33,763 nucleotides of DNA from Celeribacter halophilus (GTDB taxonomy: Bacteria > Pseudomonadota > Alphaproteobacteria > Rhodobacterales > Rhodobacteraceae). This document shows positions 1 through 8,248 of the stretch, in pieces. The position numbers were made by a program, and so were the translations under genes. The notes beneath the pieces are model-generated. The model ran no database searches. It had not been told where the DNA came from and was given only the letters and a program-made list of their open reading frames with translations. The first letter of the stretch is position 1. Each line of letters opens with the position of its first letter. The DNA lies in contig NZ_FORY01000025.1 in assembly GCF_900114135.1 (NCBI RefSeq), positions 1 through 33,763 of the forward strand. The letters are read 5' to 3'.

Positions 1-292
1 CGCTGTCCATATTCGTGCCTTTCAGCACCTCAAGCAGCTTGTCTTTGCCTTTTTTGCGCAGCTCTTGCTCAAGAACCGGAGAGTGGTCGAAATAGTCCTC
101 AAGCGCGCCCTTGCCGCGCGAAGTTACAAAGATGAATTCCTTGATGCCCGCAGCCCGTGCCTCGTCAATGGCATACTGGATCAGCGGACGATCGACCAAG
201 GTCATGATTTCTTTCGGAATGGATTTGGTTGCGGGAAGAAACCGCGTTCCAAGACCAGCCACAGGAAAAATCGCTTTGGTCACTTTTTTCAT
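1..292 (-). CDS. galU: UTP-glucose-1-phosphate uridylyltransferase (GalU), N-terminal fragment cut by window edge
   Basis: This is the first 97 codons of a minus-strand gene that runs off the left edge. The translation starts [20 protein letters not shown], with the nucleotidyltransferase signature [16 protein letters not shown] (about residues 13-28) typical of bacterial GalU. It then has the family stretches [13 protein letters not shown] and [15 protein letters not shown]. The ATG at 292 is preceded by AGGAG about 6 nt upstream. GalU makes UDP-glucose from UTP and glucose-1-phosphate in the cytoplasm. Here it would supply substrate to the Ugd dehydrogenase at 16192-17358 and to glycosyltransferases. 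It is divergent from manC across a 280-bp A+T-rich spacer. The catalytic C-terminal half cannot be seen. Confidence 0.93.
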   Translation of the reverse strand, partial: MKKVTKAIFPVAGLGTRFLPATKSIPKEIMTLVDRPLIQYAIDEARAAGIKEFIFVTSRGKGALEDYFDHSPVLEQELRKKGKDKLLEVLKGTNMDS

Positions 293-572
293 CTCTACTC
301 CTTCGACTTACACTCATGAGATATTGTTTCACATCCATATGTGACACCCTCACGACAACACAACCCTAGAGAGATTTAATGACTCAACTAATTCTAATAA
401 CGAGAAATACTTTACAAGCTTGCCAGTATTTTTAAATGTACGCACAAGAAACAATCAAAGAACAAATCACGATATGATCTCGCTTCGAGCGTTAATATCC
501 ACCGAGAGATCATAATCGTTTCAAATCTATCAGAGAGCTTGCCAAACGATACCAGTTCAAGGGATCCAACAT
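293..572. other. A+T-rich spacer between divergent galU and manC
   Basis: This 280-bp non-coding stretch separates two divergently transcribed genes, so it should hold both promoters. It is clearly more A+T-rich than the flanking genes. I looked for paired -35/-10 hexamers on each strand and found no pair with good spacing, so no promoter is called. No ORF in it resembles a real protein. Confidence 0.5.
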
Positions 573-2024
573 ATGCCACTTATCACACCAGTTATTTTGT
601 GCGGCGGTTCGGGGACACGGCTTTGGCCCTTGTCTCGCAAGAGCTACCCGAAACAATTCGTGCCGCTGGTGGATGATCAGACCCTGTTTCAGGCTTCGGC
701 AAAAAGATTGAGCGGGGCGACAGAGACGTTGAACTTTGCCGCGCCGACCGTTCTGACAGGGGCGGATTTCCGATTTATCGTGACCGAGCAACTGGCCGCT
801 ATTGGTATTGATCCCGGTGCAATCCTGATCGAGCCCGAAGGACGCAACACAGCCCCTGCGATTTTGGCGGCAGCGCTGCACCTGATTGACCAAGATCCTG
901 AAGCTATCATGCTGGTCGCCCCTTCCGATCATGTGGTGCCTGATGTCGCGGCCTTTCATACGGCCGTCAAAAAGGGTCTCAGCGCAATGGAAGATGGCAA
1001 GCTCGTCACCTTCGGGATCAAGCCTACCCATGCCGAAACCGGCTATGGCTATCTGGAACTGACCGCCCTGCCGGACGCTTCAGGCGATGCGGTCGATCTC
1101 AAGGAATTCGTGGAAAAACCCGACGCAGAACGCGCCGCCGAAATGGTCGCCGCCGGCACCTTCATGTGGAACGCTGGGATTTTCCTGTTCAAAGCCAAAG
1201 ACATCATCGCGGCCTTCACCACCTATGCGCCCGAATTGACGGGACCGGTGAGCGAAGCTGTCGATGCCGCTCAGGTCGATCTCGGTTTCCTGCGACTGGA
1301 ACCGAAAGCATGGGCCAAAGCCGATGACATTTCCATCGACTATGCGGTGATGGAGAAAGCCCACAACCTCGCCGTCGTGCCCTTTGATGGCGGTTGGTCG
1401 GACCTTGGCGGCTGGGACGCGGTCTGGCGCGAGTCCGGCCCTGACGAGAACGGCGTAGTCACCTCGGGCGAAGCCACGGCGATCGATTGTTCCAACAGCC
1501 TCATCCGCTCCGACAGCGAACGTCTTGAAGTCGTTGGCATCGGCCTTGATAACATCATGGCCATTGCGATGAATGACGCGGTTCTGGTCGCGGATATGTC
1601 GCGGGCGCAGGATGTCAAAAAGGCCGTAGCAGCACTCAAAGCCAAAGGTGCGGATCAGGCCACGCATTTCCCGAAAGATCACCGCCCTTGGGGCTGGTTC
1701 GAGAGCCTTGTGGTCGGCGGCCGTTTCCAGGTGAAACGCATCCATGTCCATCCCGGCGCGGCGCTGAGCCTACAAAGCCACTTCCACCGCTCCGAGCACT
1801 GGATCGTGGTCGAAGGCACCGCCGAGGTGACCGTGGATGGCGAAACCCGTCTCGTCACCGAAAACCAGTCGGTATATATTCCTCTGGGCGCGGTTCATCG
1901 CATGAAGAACCCCGGCAAATTGCCTATGGTTCTGATCGAAGTCCAAACCGGCTCCTATGTGGGCGAAGATGACATCATCCGCTACGAGGATGTCTATTCT
2001 CGTGGACAGGGTGCAAAAGGTTAA
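573..2024 (+). CDS. manC: Bifunctional mannose-1-phosphate guanylyltransferase / mannose-6-phosphate isomerase
   Basis: This 483-aa protein has the length and two-domain layout of the type II GMP/PMI enzymes (ManC, XanB, AlgA, CpsB). Residues 11-22, GGSGTRLWPLSR, are the nucleotide-binding and catalytic loop of the GDP-mannose pyrophosphorylase domain. FVEKPD at about 179-184 is the second sugar-nucleotidyltransferase motif. The C-terminal cupin domain (about 370-475) carries the isomerase motif region QSHFHRSEHWIVVEGTAEV followed by YIPLGAVHRMKNPG. It should convert fructose-6-P to mannose-6-P and mannose-1-P plus GTP to GDP-mannose. The ATG at 573 follows an AAGGGA-like ribosome site. The neighbouring manB at 2046 supplies the intermediate step, so the pair makes GDP-mannose for polysaccharide assembly. 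Confidence 0.93.
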   Translation: MPLITPVILCGGSGTRLWPLSRKSYPKQFVPLVDDQTLFQASAKRLSGATETLNFAAPTVLTGADFRFIVTEQLAAIGIDPGAILIEPEGRNTAPAILAAALHLIDQDPEAIMLVAPSDHVVPDVAAFHTAVKKGLSAMEDGKLVTFGIKPTHAETGYGYLELTALPDASGDAVDLKEFVEKPDAERAAEMVAAGTFMWNAGIFLFKAKDIIAAFTTYAPELTGPVSEAVDAAQVDLGFLRLEPKAWAKADDISIDYAVMEKAHNLAVVPFDGGWSDLGGWDAVWRESGPDENGVVTSGEATAIDCSNSLIRSDSERLEVVGIGLDNIMAIAMNDAVLVADMSRAQDVKKAVAALKAKGADQATHFPKDHRPWGWFESLVVGGRFQVKRIHVHPGAALSLQSHFHRSEHWIVVEGTAEVTVDGETRLVTENQSVYIPLGAVHRMKNPGKLPMVLIEVQTGSYVGEDDIIRYEDVYSRGQGAKG

Positions 2025-2045
2025 GGCGCAAAAGGTAGGCACGAT

Positions 2046-3428
2046 ATGGCTCCCAAATTCGGCACCAGCGGTCTGCGCGGTCTTGTGACCGAGCTGACAG
2101 ATGAACTTGTTGCAGATTACGTTCATGCATTTTTGAGCACAGTCCAATCCGACACGCTCTATGTCGGGCAGGACCTACGCCCCTCATCGCCGCGGATCGC
2201 CAAGGTGATCTGCGACACGGCACAGGCGGCGGGCGTCGATGTGATCGACTGCGGCACGCTTGGCACCCCTGCCCTTGCCTTGTCCTCCATGGCGGCGCAA
2301 GCTCCCGCGATCATGGTCACAGGTAGCCACATCCCTGCGGATCGCAACGGGCTCAAATTCTACCTGCCTAACGGAGAAATCCTGAAAGCCGACGAGGCGG
2401 CGATCAATGCCGCTTATGCCTCCCGTACCCGCGTCCAAAGCAGTACACAGGGCAGCTACAACCAAATGCCCGAAGCGGAAAGCCGTTACATCGCCCGCTA
2501 CATTGATGCCTTCGGTCAGATGGCACTCAAAGGGCTAAAGATCGGGGTCTATCGCCATTCCTCTGTCGCCCGCGACACAATGGAGGCGATCTTTAAAGGG
2601 CTGGGAGCAGAGGTCGTGCCGCTTGCCCATTCCGACATCTTCATCCCGGTTGATACCGAAGCAGTTGATCCCGACACCCGCGCCGAATTGCAGGCTTGGT
2701 GCCGCGAGAACGGGTTGGATGCCATTGCCTCGACAGACGGTGATGCGGACCGGCCGATGCTCACAGATGGCACGGGCAAGGTTATCCCCGGCGATATTCT
2801 CGGTGTGTTAAGCGCGCAGCTGCTGGGCGCGAAATCGGTCGTCACACCGGTCTCCTCCAACGACATGGTGCGCCGCCTCCCGGAATTCGAGGAGGTCATC
2901 CTGACCAAGATCGGGTCTCCCTTCGTGATCGCAGGCATGGCCAAGGCTGCTCATCCCGAAGTGGTAGGCTTCGAAGCCAATGGCGGTTTCCTTCTGGGCT
3001 TCACATCGCATCTCAAAGCCCCGCTCGCACCATTACCGACCCGTGATTGTATGCTCCCGATCATCGCGCCCCTGGTGTCAGCTCAGACGGCAGAGAAAAG
3101 CCTTGCCGATCTGGTCGCAGCCCTTCCACCTTGTTTTACGGCAGCAGATCGTGTGCAAGAAATTGACCGAGACAAGGCCGAGACTTTTCTGGACAAGCTC
3201 ATCTCAGATGACACGGCACGTGCCGCATTTTTCGCTCCTTTCGGTAGCATCTCTGAGACCGACCTCACAGACGGGCTACGCGTAGACTTTGAAAGCGGCG
3301 ACGTCCTCCACCTCCGTCCCTCCGGCAACGCCCCCGAGTTCCGCATCTATGCGCAAGCCGGCACCGAAGCCAAAGCGCAAGACTTGGTAAAAGCGGCCTA
3401 TGAGGATGTGGCGCAGGAAGTGTTGTGA
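2046..3428 (+). CDS. manB: Phosphomannomutase (alpha-D-phosphohexomutase family)
   Basis: This 460-aa phosphohexomutase should interconvert mannose-6-P and mannose-1-P. Visible family landmarks are FGTSGLRG at 5-12, the phosphoserine loop VTGSHIPADRN at 91-101 (Ser94), the metal-binding loop DGDADRP at 231-237, the sugar-specificity loop GFEANGGF at about 308-315, and the phosphate-binding loop RPSGNAPEFR near 426-435. The serine loop reads TGSHIP rather than the common TASHNP, and the phosphate loop reads SGNAPE rather than SGTEP. This suggests a divergent subgroup, but the catalytic Ser-His and the Asp triad are kept. It lies 21 bp behind manC, so the two are very probably co-transcribed, and the hairpin at 3442-3480 ends the unit. 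Phosphoglucomutase or phosphoglucosamine mutase activity cannot be excluded from sequence alone. Confidence 0.88.
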   Translation: MAPKFGTSGLRGLVTELTDELVADYVHAFLSTVQSDTLYVGQDLRPSSPRIAKVICDTAQAAGVDVIDCGTLGTPALALSSMAAQAPAIMVTGSHIPADRNGLKFYLPNGEILKADEAAINAAYASRTRVQSSTQGSYNQMPEAESRYIARYIDAFGQMALKGLKIGVYRHSSVARDTMEAIFKGLGAEVVPLAHSDIFIPVDTEAVDPDTRAELQAWCRENGLDAIASTDGDADRPMLTDGTGKVIPGDILGVLSAQLLGAKSVVTPVSSNDMVRRLPEFEEVILTKIGSPFVIAGMAKAAHPEVVGFEANGGFLLGFTSHLKAPLAPLPTRDCMLPIIAPLVSAQTAEKSLADLVAALPPCFTAADRVQEIDRDKAETFLDKLISDDTARAAFFAPFGSISETDLTDGLRVDFESGDVLHLRPSGNAPEFRIYAQAGTEAKAQDLVKAAYEDVAQEVL

Positions 3429-3441
3429 AATAACTCTACCC

Positions 3442-3480
3442 AAACAAAAGGCCTGCCATATTGCGGCAGGCCTTTTGTTT
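3442..3480 (+). terminator. Strong hairpin terminator after manCB
   Basis: A perfect 16-bp inverted repeat (arms 3442-3457 and 3465-3480) has a 7-nt loop. The core GGCCTGCC/GGCAGGCC is flanked by A-rich and T-rich runs, so the hairpin ends in TTTTGTTT. It lies 13 bp after the manB stop and between two convergent genes. The A/T flanks make it usable in both directions, so it could also end the phosphatase transcript. Confidence 0.88.
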
Positions 3481-3510
3481 CGCACGCGAAACATTTGTCG
3501 AAAACCTGCT

Positions 3511-4287
3511 CTAGGCCGTGGCTTGCACAAACTCCGCATTGCCATTCGCAATAACAGCGGCAGTCAATTTTCCCGTCGCATAGGCTCCGGTATCAACCGA
3601 AATAACGCCATTTTTTTCCTGCGGTAGGCTCACAATCGTATGGCCGTGAACCATCCAAAGACCATCTTCCCGCGCCTGCTTGCCGAAGGCCACATGCCCC
3701 CACGTCAGCGCCTGATCCTTTTGCTCTTCCATAGGTCGGTCAGGGTCCGCGCCGGCATGGACCACGACGACATTGCCGCTCTGAAACCATCTCGGACGGG
3801 AAGCGAGCCAGACTTCTAGCCCCTCGGGCATCACTTCTAAAAGCTGATCCCGCGCTACGCGCAGAGCCTCAGGTGCATTTTGCACACCCAGCTTGAAATG
3901 CCCGAAGCTCGCCATAGTCTGCAAACCACCATGACGCATCCAGCGGTTTCCGGCCAATTCTGGGTCTCTCAGGAAAGACAGCATCATCTCTTCATGGTTG
4001 CCCAGAATACAAATCGTATTAGGCCGCTCGACCTCAAGCGCCCGCAATCGCTCCAGCACTTGCGCACTGTGATCGCCTCTGTCGATGAAGTCCCCAACAA
4101 AGACCCAACGCGCGTCAGGAGCCTGCGTTTCGAGTTTATTGATGAGTTTGTCCAAACACGAGAGATGACCATGAATATCCCCAACCACGGCCAAAACCTC
4201 TTTTGGTTCAGGGCGACCTCCGTCAAAGCGGCGAGGTGCGGGTTGCTCAATGGGTGTTTGGCGACGTCGAAGCAAACCTTTGAACAC
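3511..4287 (-). CDS. PPP-family metallophosphoesterase (serine/threonine phosphatase-like)
   Basis: This 258-aa cytoplasmic protein contains the full calcineurin-like metallophosphoesterase motif set: GDIHG at 36-40, GDFIDRG at 65-71, GNHE at 96-99, HAG at 177-179 and HGHT at 214-217. These supply the two-metal site of PPP phosphatases and of the related bacterial PrpA/ApaH-like enzymes. The substrate cannot be read from sequence: phosphoprotein, Ap4A and other phosphoesters all remain possible. The chosen start is GTG at 4287, with AAGGA about 8 nt upstream; no better ATG precedes the first motif. The gene converges on manB and lies 60 bp downstream of parB on the same strand. It might counteract the Wzc-like kinase, but that enzyme is usually paired with low-molecular-weight Tyr phosphatases, so no link is claimed. 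Confidence 0.85.
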   Translation of the reverse strand: MFKGLLRRRQTPIEQPAPRRFDGGRPEPKEVLAVVGDIHGHLSCLDKLINKLETQAPDARWVFVGDFIDRGDHSAQVLERLRALEVERPNTICILGNHEEMMLSFLRDPELAGNRWMRHGGLQTMASFGHFKLGVQNAPEALRVARDQLLEVMPEGLEVWLASRPRWFQSGNVVVVHAGADPDRPMEEQKDQALTWGHVAFGKQAREDGLWMVHGHTIVSLPQEKNGVISVDTGAYATGKLTAAVIANGNAEFVQATA

Positions 4288-4347
4288 GGAGCGATCCTTC
4301 TGACATTTGGTCCCGTTACAGAAAACTCAGGGTATTTTCCGCAAAAT

Positions 4348-5364
4348 TTATTGCTTCTTCAGCCAACTTTCCAGAGCAGATAGGAAGGCTTCATCAATGC
4401 CTTCACCGGAAAGCTCAATGCGTTTAGCGACCGCGTCGAAGTGAAGGGAAATCTGACGCGGGACTTTATCTTGAGGCGGCTCTTTCGGCTCGGAAGAACG
4501 ACAGGCCTTCAGCAGAGCTGCAACTTCTTGCTCGGCATTGTCCGGCTTGGTTTGGCCCAAACTTGCTCTGATGTTATCAGCAACATAAGGATCAGCCTGA
4601 AGTGCCTTCGCAATCACGAGGCCATTTTTCTCACTGATAGAAGTCGGAAAACGCAAGACATCATCGAGTGCCTCGACCAGCGTCATAAAGCTTTTGATCT
4701 TGGAACGTTTCGCGCGCGAAACATTTCCAAACAGACTCTGAAGCGCTGATTTCGGGTCTGAATAGACACCTTGCTCCAAGGCTTTCACAACGATGCGAGC
4801 GCGTTCGTAAAAACTGATGTCAGAACGGATTTCGTTTTCCTCGACCATAGCCACATAAGCGTCAGAGGCGGACTTCGGCTCACGCACCACGGCAAGCACC
4901 TCATCGACACCGATCTCCGACAAGGCCAACATCCGGCGCCAGCCCGAAATCAAACCATAGCGCGGGGAGGCTTTGGAACCGCGATCCAGCACTTCCACGG
5001 GCACTTGCTGCCCGCGCGCTTTCAGGCTCGACTTCAGCGCTTCGAGATCTTCCGATTGCGCTTTCAAGCGGTCACGCACCAGATGGCCCAGATCAATGGC
5101 CGAGAGCGGCAGGCGTTCGACAATGCGCCCCTCTGCGCGGGCTTGTGTGATCATGTCGGTCATCTCGGCTAAAGCCGCAGTAACGGCTGCATCACCGGCG
5201 ACCTGTGCGATCGGGGCAGGGCGAGGGGAGCTCTGCGCCACGCCCAAAGGAAAGGCCGACTTCGCCTCTGGGGCTTTAGACACTGTCTCTGCCGGATCGG
5301 TCTCTTTCTGAGTATCCGTCAAAAAATCTGTCCGCGGCGGGGAGAGTCTCTTACGCTTCGCCAT
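4348..5364 (-). CDS. parB: ParB-family plasmid partition protein
   Basis: This 338-aa protein binds a centromere-like site and works with ParA in plasmid segregation. After a charged, Pro-rich N-terminal leader, residues about 84-170 form the ParB/Srx-type nucleotide-binding fold, with LPLSAIDLGHLVRDR, the GWRRMLA segment at 141-147 (ParB GxRRxxA) and ENEIRSDISFYERAR at 176-190. These correspond to the Box I-III region of the ParB superfamily. Helical DNA-binding and dimerisation segments follow. The open frame extends upstream to 5523, but that part only shadows parA. ATG 5364 is chosen because it has AGGAGG about 6 nt upstream and overlaps the parA stop by 14 bp, the classical coupled parAB arrangement. 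Confidence 0.92.
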   Translation of the reverse strand: MAKRKRLSPPRTDFLTDTQKETDPAETVSKAPEAKSAFPLGVAQSSPRPAPIAQVAGDAAVTAALAEMTDMITQARAEGRIVERLPLSAIDLGHLVRDRLKAQSEDLEALKSSLKARGQQVPVEVLDRGSKASPRYGLISGWRRMLALSEIGVDEVLAVVREPKSASDAYVAMVEENEIRSDISFYERARIVVKALEQGVYSDPKSALQSLFGNVSRAKRSKIKSFMTLVEALDDVLRFPTSISEKNGLVIAKALQADPYVADNIRASLGQTKPDNAEQEVAALLKACRSSEPKEPPQDKVPRQISLHFDAVAKRIELSGEGIDEAFLSALESWLKKQ

Positions 5365-6748
5365 GTTCAGCCTCCTGTGCTTCAATCTCGTCACGCCGCC
5401 AACTTCCCAAAAGCAGCTTCTTGAACGCGGCATAGGTGGCATCAAAGGTCTGACGCCCGCGCACATAGGTCTCGCGGTTGAAGTCCCGATAATCCGCCTC
5501 ATAGATGCCGGAGACCTGCTCACCAGCCTGTCCGATGAGCGCGGTGAAGTCCTGACGATGGGGAGAAAGGGTTTGCCCCAAATAGGCCTGCATCAGAGAG
5601 GCCAGTTCGCCTTGCTGCGCTCCGTCGTAGCGGGTGATGACTGCGCGGACGGCATCCCACTCAAAGGAGATTTCCTCGCGCCCCAAAGCCCGCGCTGCCA
5701 TGTTCTCCCCGTCCTCAATGGATTGGAAGGTCGAGTGCAGCATGTCGAAGAACCGGCCCGTGGAATCGAACTCCAGAAACGACGCGCCCAGAGGCACAAG
5801 CAGGATATCGGCGGCGGCCAGCCCGTTGATCGTCAGATAGCCGAGGGCAGGGGGGGTATCGAGGAAAATGACATCGTATTCATCCAGCACCCCGTCCTCT
5901 TCCAACACATCCGTAAGCGCATCCCAGAGCTTCCAGCCGCGTCCCTGCATCCGCCAGACGGGGATTTGGAATTCCGACCAGTAGAGGTTGAGCTGCGCAC
6001 CGATCAGGTCGATGTTCGGCCAATGGGTCGACTGGATCACATCCTGTGTTTTGATCTTGAGCGCATCGGTCAAGGTTTCATCGAGAGGGACGGGTGTTTC
6101 GCCGCGATCCATCCGGCCTTGGTTGGCTTGTCGCTGATGGCTGGCATAATGACGGGCGAGCAGGGGAAAGACTGTGCCCCATTCATCGTCCACCTTACCG
6201 CCAAAAATCGAAGTCATGGAGCCCTGGCTGTCGAGGTCGATCACCAGCACCTTGTAGCCGTCTAGTGCGGCTGACATGGCCAGATGCGCGGCTGTGGAAG
6301 TCTTGCCAACTCCGCCTTTGAAATTGGCGACCGCAACGAGTTTCGCAGGCAGGCCTTCTGGGCGGTAGGGAAGGTACTCTTTGTTCTTTGCCCCTTCCGC
6401 CGCGAAATGCGCACGGAGCCGAAGAACCTCATCGAGAGTAAACCACTTTGCGCCGCCTTCTGTTTCGGAACGACCCTGTGGCAGATCGGGATGGGATCGC
6501 AACACGCGGCGGAAATGCGGGGTCGCAACTGGGATGAGATAGCGCGTGATTTCCCAAGTGGAAAACAATCGCAAAGATTTCCCGCCATCTTCATTGAGTC
6601 CTCTCGACGCCAGATCTTCACGTCCCTGGGCGCAGGACTGGGCGATACGGGAAAACCCTTCTGTGCTTACAGGTTGTCCAAGCTCTTGCAAAGCTTGGTT
6701 CGGATCAATGTTGAAATACGGTGGCTGCACGGCCGTGTCTTTGGACAT
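5351..6748 (-). CDS. parA: ParA-family partition ATPase with N-terminal DNA-binding extension
   Basis: This 465-aa protein is a long (type Ia-like) ParA. The deviant Walker A motif FKGGVGKT lies at 143-150, the A' motif DLDSQGS at 171-177, and a Walker B-like FLDTPPALGY near 296-305. The roughly 130-residue N-terminal extension includes LRLFSTWEITRYL and WFTLDEVLRLR, which look like winged-helix/MerR-like elements. Such extensions let ParA repress its own promoter. A 9+9 bp inverted repeat starts 10 bp upstream of the ATG and is a good candidate operator. parB follows with a 14-bp overlap. The gene is divergent from repA across a 425-bp origin-like spacer, as in roseobacter RepA-type replicons. 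Confidence 0.94.
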   Translation of the reverse strand: MSKDTAVQPPYFNIDPNQALQELGQPVSTEGFSRIAQSCAQGREDLASRGLNEDGGKSLRLFSTWEITRYLIPVATPHFRRVLRSHPDLPQGRSETEGGAKWFTLDEVLRLRAHFAAEGAKNKEYLPYRPEGLPAKLVAVANFKGGVGKTSTAAHLAMSAALDGYKVLVIDLDSQGSMTSIFGGKVDDEWGTVFPLLARHYASHQRQANQGRMDRGETPVPLDETLTDALKIKTQDVIQSTHWPNIDLIGAQLNLYWSEFQIPVWRMQGRGWKLWDALTDVLEEDGVLDEYDVIFLDTPPALGYLTINGLAAADILLVPLGASFLEFDSTGRFFDMLHSTFQSIEDGENMAARALGREEISFEWDAVRAVITRYDGAQQGELASLMQAYLGQTLSPHRQDFTALIGQAGEQVSGIYEADYRDFNRETYVRGRQTFDATYAAFKKLLLGSWRRDEIEAQEAEHGEA

Positions 6749-6757
6749 CTTTTATCT

Positions 6758-6801
6758 CATGTATCGACTTTTTTTAAAGATAACCAAAAAGGCGATACAT
6801 G
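6758..6801. promoter_or_regulatory. Inverted repeat upstream of parA: candidate ParA operator or parS
   Basis: CATGTATCG at 6758-6766 and its exact reverse complement CGATACATG at 6793-6801 flank a 26-bp A+T-rich spacer. The near arm lies 10 bp upstream of the parA start, so a bound protein would cover the parA promoter. The ten bases GGCGATACAT at 6791-6800 recur exactly at 8201-8210, just after repA. This suggests a plasmid-specific binding site for ParA, ParB or RepA rather than chance. Confidence 0.55.
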
Positions 6802-6882
6802 GAAAGAAAAACAACATCTGAAGAATCAATTTATTGAAAAATATGATGTTTTCTTAGGCTTAGGGTGAACGTTATTTGGGCC

Positions 6883-6891
6883 TGTGGAAAA
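6883..6891 (-). promoter_or_regulatory. DnaA-box-like 9-mer
   Basis: Read on the minus strand, this site is TTTTCCACA. It fits the relaxed DnaA-box consensus TTWTNCACA and differs at one base from the strong box TTATCCACA. It sits in the A+T-rich part of the parA-repA spacer, upstream of the iterons, where host DnaA could help open the origin. A single 9-mer match is weak evidence, so its value comes from position. Confidence 0.45.
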
Positions 6892-6995
6892 AAATGTAGT
6901 GTTATATTTGAGTTATATTATAAGTTAAGGGATTTTTCACTACTTATTAATCCATTGAAACTAAATGTATTTTTAATTTCTGAAAGGACAGGGGC

Positions 6996-7058
6996 GACTC
7001 TGAACCCACGATAGGGTGACTCTGAACCCACGTTGGAGTGACTCTGAACCCACGATAG
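6996..7058 (+). repeat. Three 22-bp-spaced iterons (RepA binding sites)
   Basis: GACTCTGAACCCACGATAG starts at 6996 and 7040. A copy with the last five bases changed to TTGGG-like sequence starts at 7018. The 15-bp core GACTCTGAACCCACG is identical in all three. The period is exactly 22 bp, about two helical turns, so bound RepA molecules would lie on the same DNA face. A weak fourth copy sharing GACT...ACC begins at 7062, in the same register. Iterons of this kind bind Rep proteins to start replication and to limit copy number by handcuffing. They are specific to the incompatibility group. Confidence 0.85.
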
Positions 7059-7173
7059 AAAGACTGGACCGGGCAGGGGGCTTTCACTAAGCTGGGTGTC
7101 AATAAAACCACGAAACGAGCAGACCGCGAATTGCCCACCATAAGGGCATGGGATCGGGCAGTCAGGATCAGAG

Positions 7174-8199
7174 ATGACAGGCGTCGTCACATCGGCAGGA
7201 GGGCTGTTGCCCGACCGGCATCCGCAGGTGGATTTTTTCCTCTGCGACATTTTTGATGCAATCCCGAAAGACGATTTAGCGACGATGGAGCATCCCGTGT
7301 TCTCGCTCTCGACGCGGCCGGACCGGCGTATTCTGAGCTATGAACATAACGGTGCGATGATCGAGGTGACGCCCTCGGTCAAAGGTCTGGCCACCATTCA
7401 TGACAAAGACATTCTCATTTTCTGTGTGAGTCAGTTGATGGCGGCGATCAATGCGGGGCGGGCGGTAAGTCGGACCTTGACGCTGCGCGCGCATGACCTG
7501 TTGGTGGCGACCAATCGGGAGACCAGCGGCGATGCCTACCGGCGTCTGGTGGAGAGTTTCGAGCGTCTGGCGGGCACGCGGATCAAGACCAATATCGTCA
7601 CGGGCGATGCGGAGGTGACGTCCGGCTTCGGTCTTATCGAGAGCTGGGAGATCGTGCGCAAGACCCGCGGCGGGCGGATGGTGAGCGTGGCGGTGACGCT
7701 TTCGGAATGGCTCTATCGGGCGGTGCTATCGAAATCTGTCCTGACCCTGAGCCGCGACTATTTCCGCCTGCGCAAACCGCTGGAACGGCGCATCTACGAA
7801 CTGGCGCGCAAACATTGCGGCAAACAGGATCACTGGCGGATTTCTGTTGAGACGCTTTTGAAGAAATCAGGTTCGGCCAGCCCGCGGCGAGTGTTCCGCA
7901 AAATGATCCGAGATATGATCGCAGCCAACCACCTGCCGGATTATGAGATGAGTGAGGAGGAAGGGGATATCATCCGCTTCACCTCCCGCGCCCGTGTTCT
8001 GGACAGCGAGGGACCGCAGCTCCCGCCGCTCAAACCCGCCGCCTTTGAGCGCGCTCGCGACATGGCGCCAGGCTGGGACATTTATGCCTTGGAAGCCGAT
8101 TGGCGGAGCTATTGGGCTGCCTCAGGTAAGCCGAAGCTACATTCGGTAGAGCACGCGTTTTTGGGCTTCGTGAAAATGCGGATGGCGAAGGGGCGGTAG
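7174..8199 (+). CDS. repA: Plasmid replication initiator RepA (RPA family)
   Basis: This 341-aa protein resembles the replication initiator protein A (RPA, RepA-I-like) family of roseobacter and other alphaproteobacterial plasmids. Recognisable stretches are FFLCDIFDAIPKDDLATMEHPVFSL near the N-terminus (residues about 21-45, read in pieces), HDKDILIFCVSQLM at about 81-94, and LSEWLYRAVLSKSVLTLSRDY then LRKPLERRIYELARKHCG in the middle (winged-helix region). It should bind the iterons just upstream and recruit the host replisome. The ATG at 7174 has only a weak ribosome site, as is common for tightly limited initiators. It is divergent from parAB. A copy of the parA-operator decamer lies directly behind its stop. 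RepA-I membership rests on recognition, not alignment. Confidence 0.88.
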   Translation: MTGVVTSAGGLLPDRHPQVDFFLCDIFDAIPKDDLATMEHPVFSLSTRPDRRILSYEHNGAMIEVTPSVKGLATIHDKDILIFCVSQLMAAINAGRAVSRTLTLRAHDLLVATNRETSGDAYRRLVESFERLAGTRIKTNIVTGDAEVTSGFGLIESWEIVRKTRGGRMVSVAVTLSEWLYRAVLSKSVLTLSRDYFRLRKPLERRIYELARKHCGKQDHWRISVETLLKKSGSASPRRVFRKMIRDMIAANHLPDYEMSEEEGDIIRFTSRARVLDSEGPQLPPLKPAAFERARDMAPGWDIYALEADWRSYWAASGKPKLHSVEHAFLGFVKMRMAKGR

Positions 8200-8200
8200 G

Positions 8201-8210
8201 GGCGATACAT
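8201..8210. promoter_or_regulatory. Third copy of the GGCGATACAT box, directly after repA
   Basis: This decamer starts one base after the repA stop codon and is identical to 6791-6800 upstream of parA. It is a single half-site here, with no matching inverted partner nearby. It could be an extra partition or regulatory site of the plasmid, or could affect expression of the downstream wzy-like gene. A chance repeat of a 10-mer cannot be excluded. Confidence 0.35.
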
Positions 8211-8248
8211 ATAGAAACCGGATTAGTCTTGAGAAAATAGAGTGACGT

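Larger units (their letters stand above)
6749..7173. other. Candidate replication origin between parA and repA
   Basis: This 425-bp spacer holds, from parA to repA: an inverted repeat (6758-6801); a very A+T-rich stretch (about 6800-6985); a DnaA-box-like site (6883-6891); and three 22-bp-spaced iterons (6996-7058) ending about 115 bp before repA. Iterons next to an initiator gene, with an A+T-rich unwinding region and a DnaA box, is the standard layout of an iteron-controlled plasmid origin. That this is the active origin is inferred from layout only. Open frames crossing it are interrupted by the repeats and look non-coding. Confidence 0.8.

Noticed and set aside
1080-1751. A 223-codon open frame on the minus strand inside manC
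   Set aside because: It lies wholly antisense to a gene with full motif support, has no recognisable domain and has the composition expected of the antisense frame of a G+C-rich gene.
6996-7058. CRISPR-like or transposon-end repeats
   Set aside because: The copies are near-contiguous direct repeats at a fixed 22-bp period next to an initiator gene, so iterons explain them better. No transposase is present.
6918-7250. Minus-strand open frame across the iterons
   Set aside because: Its sequence is mainly a translation of the 22-bp repeats (repeated GSESP/RGF-like strings), and it lies in a region that looks like an origin.
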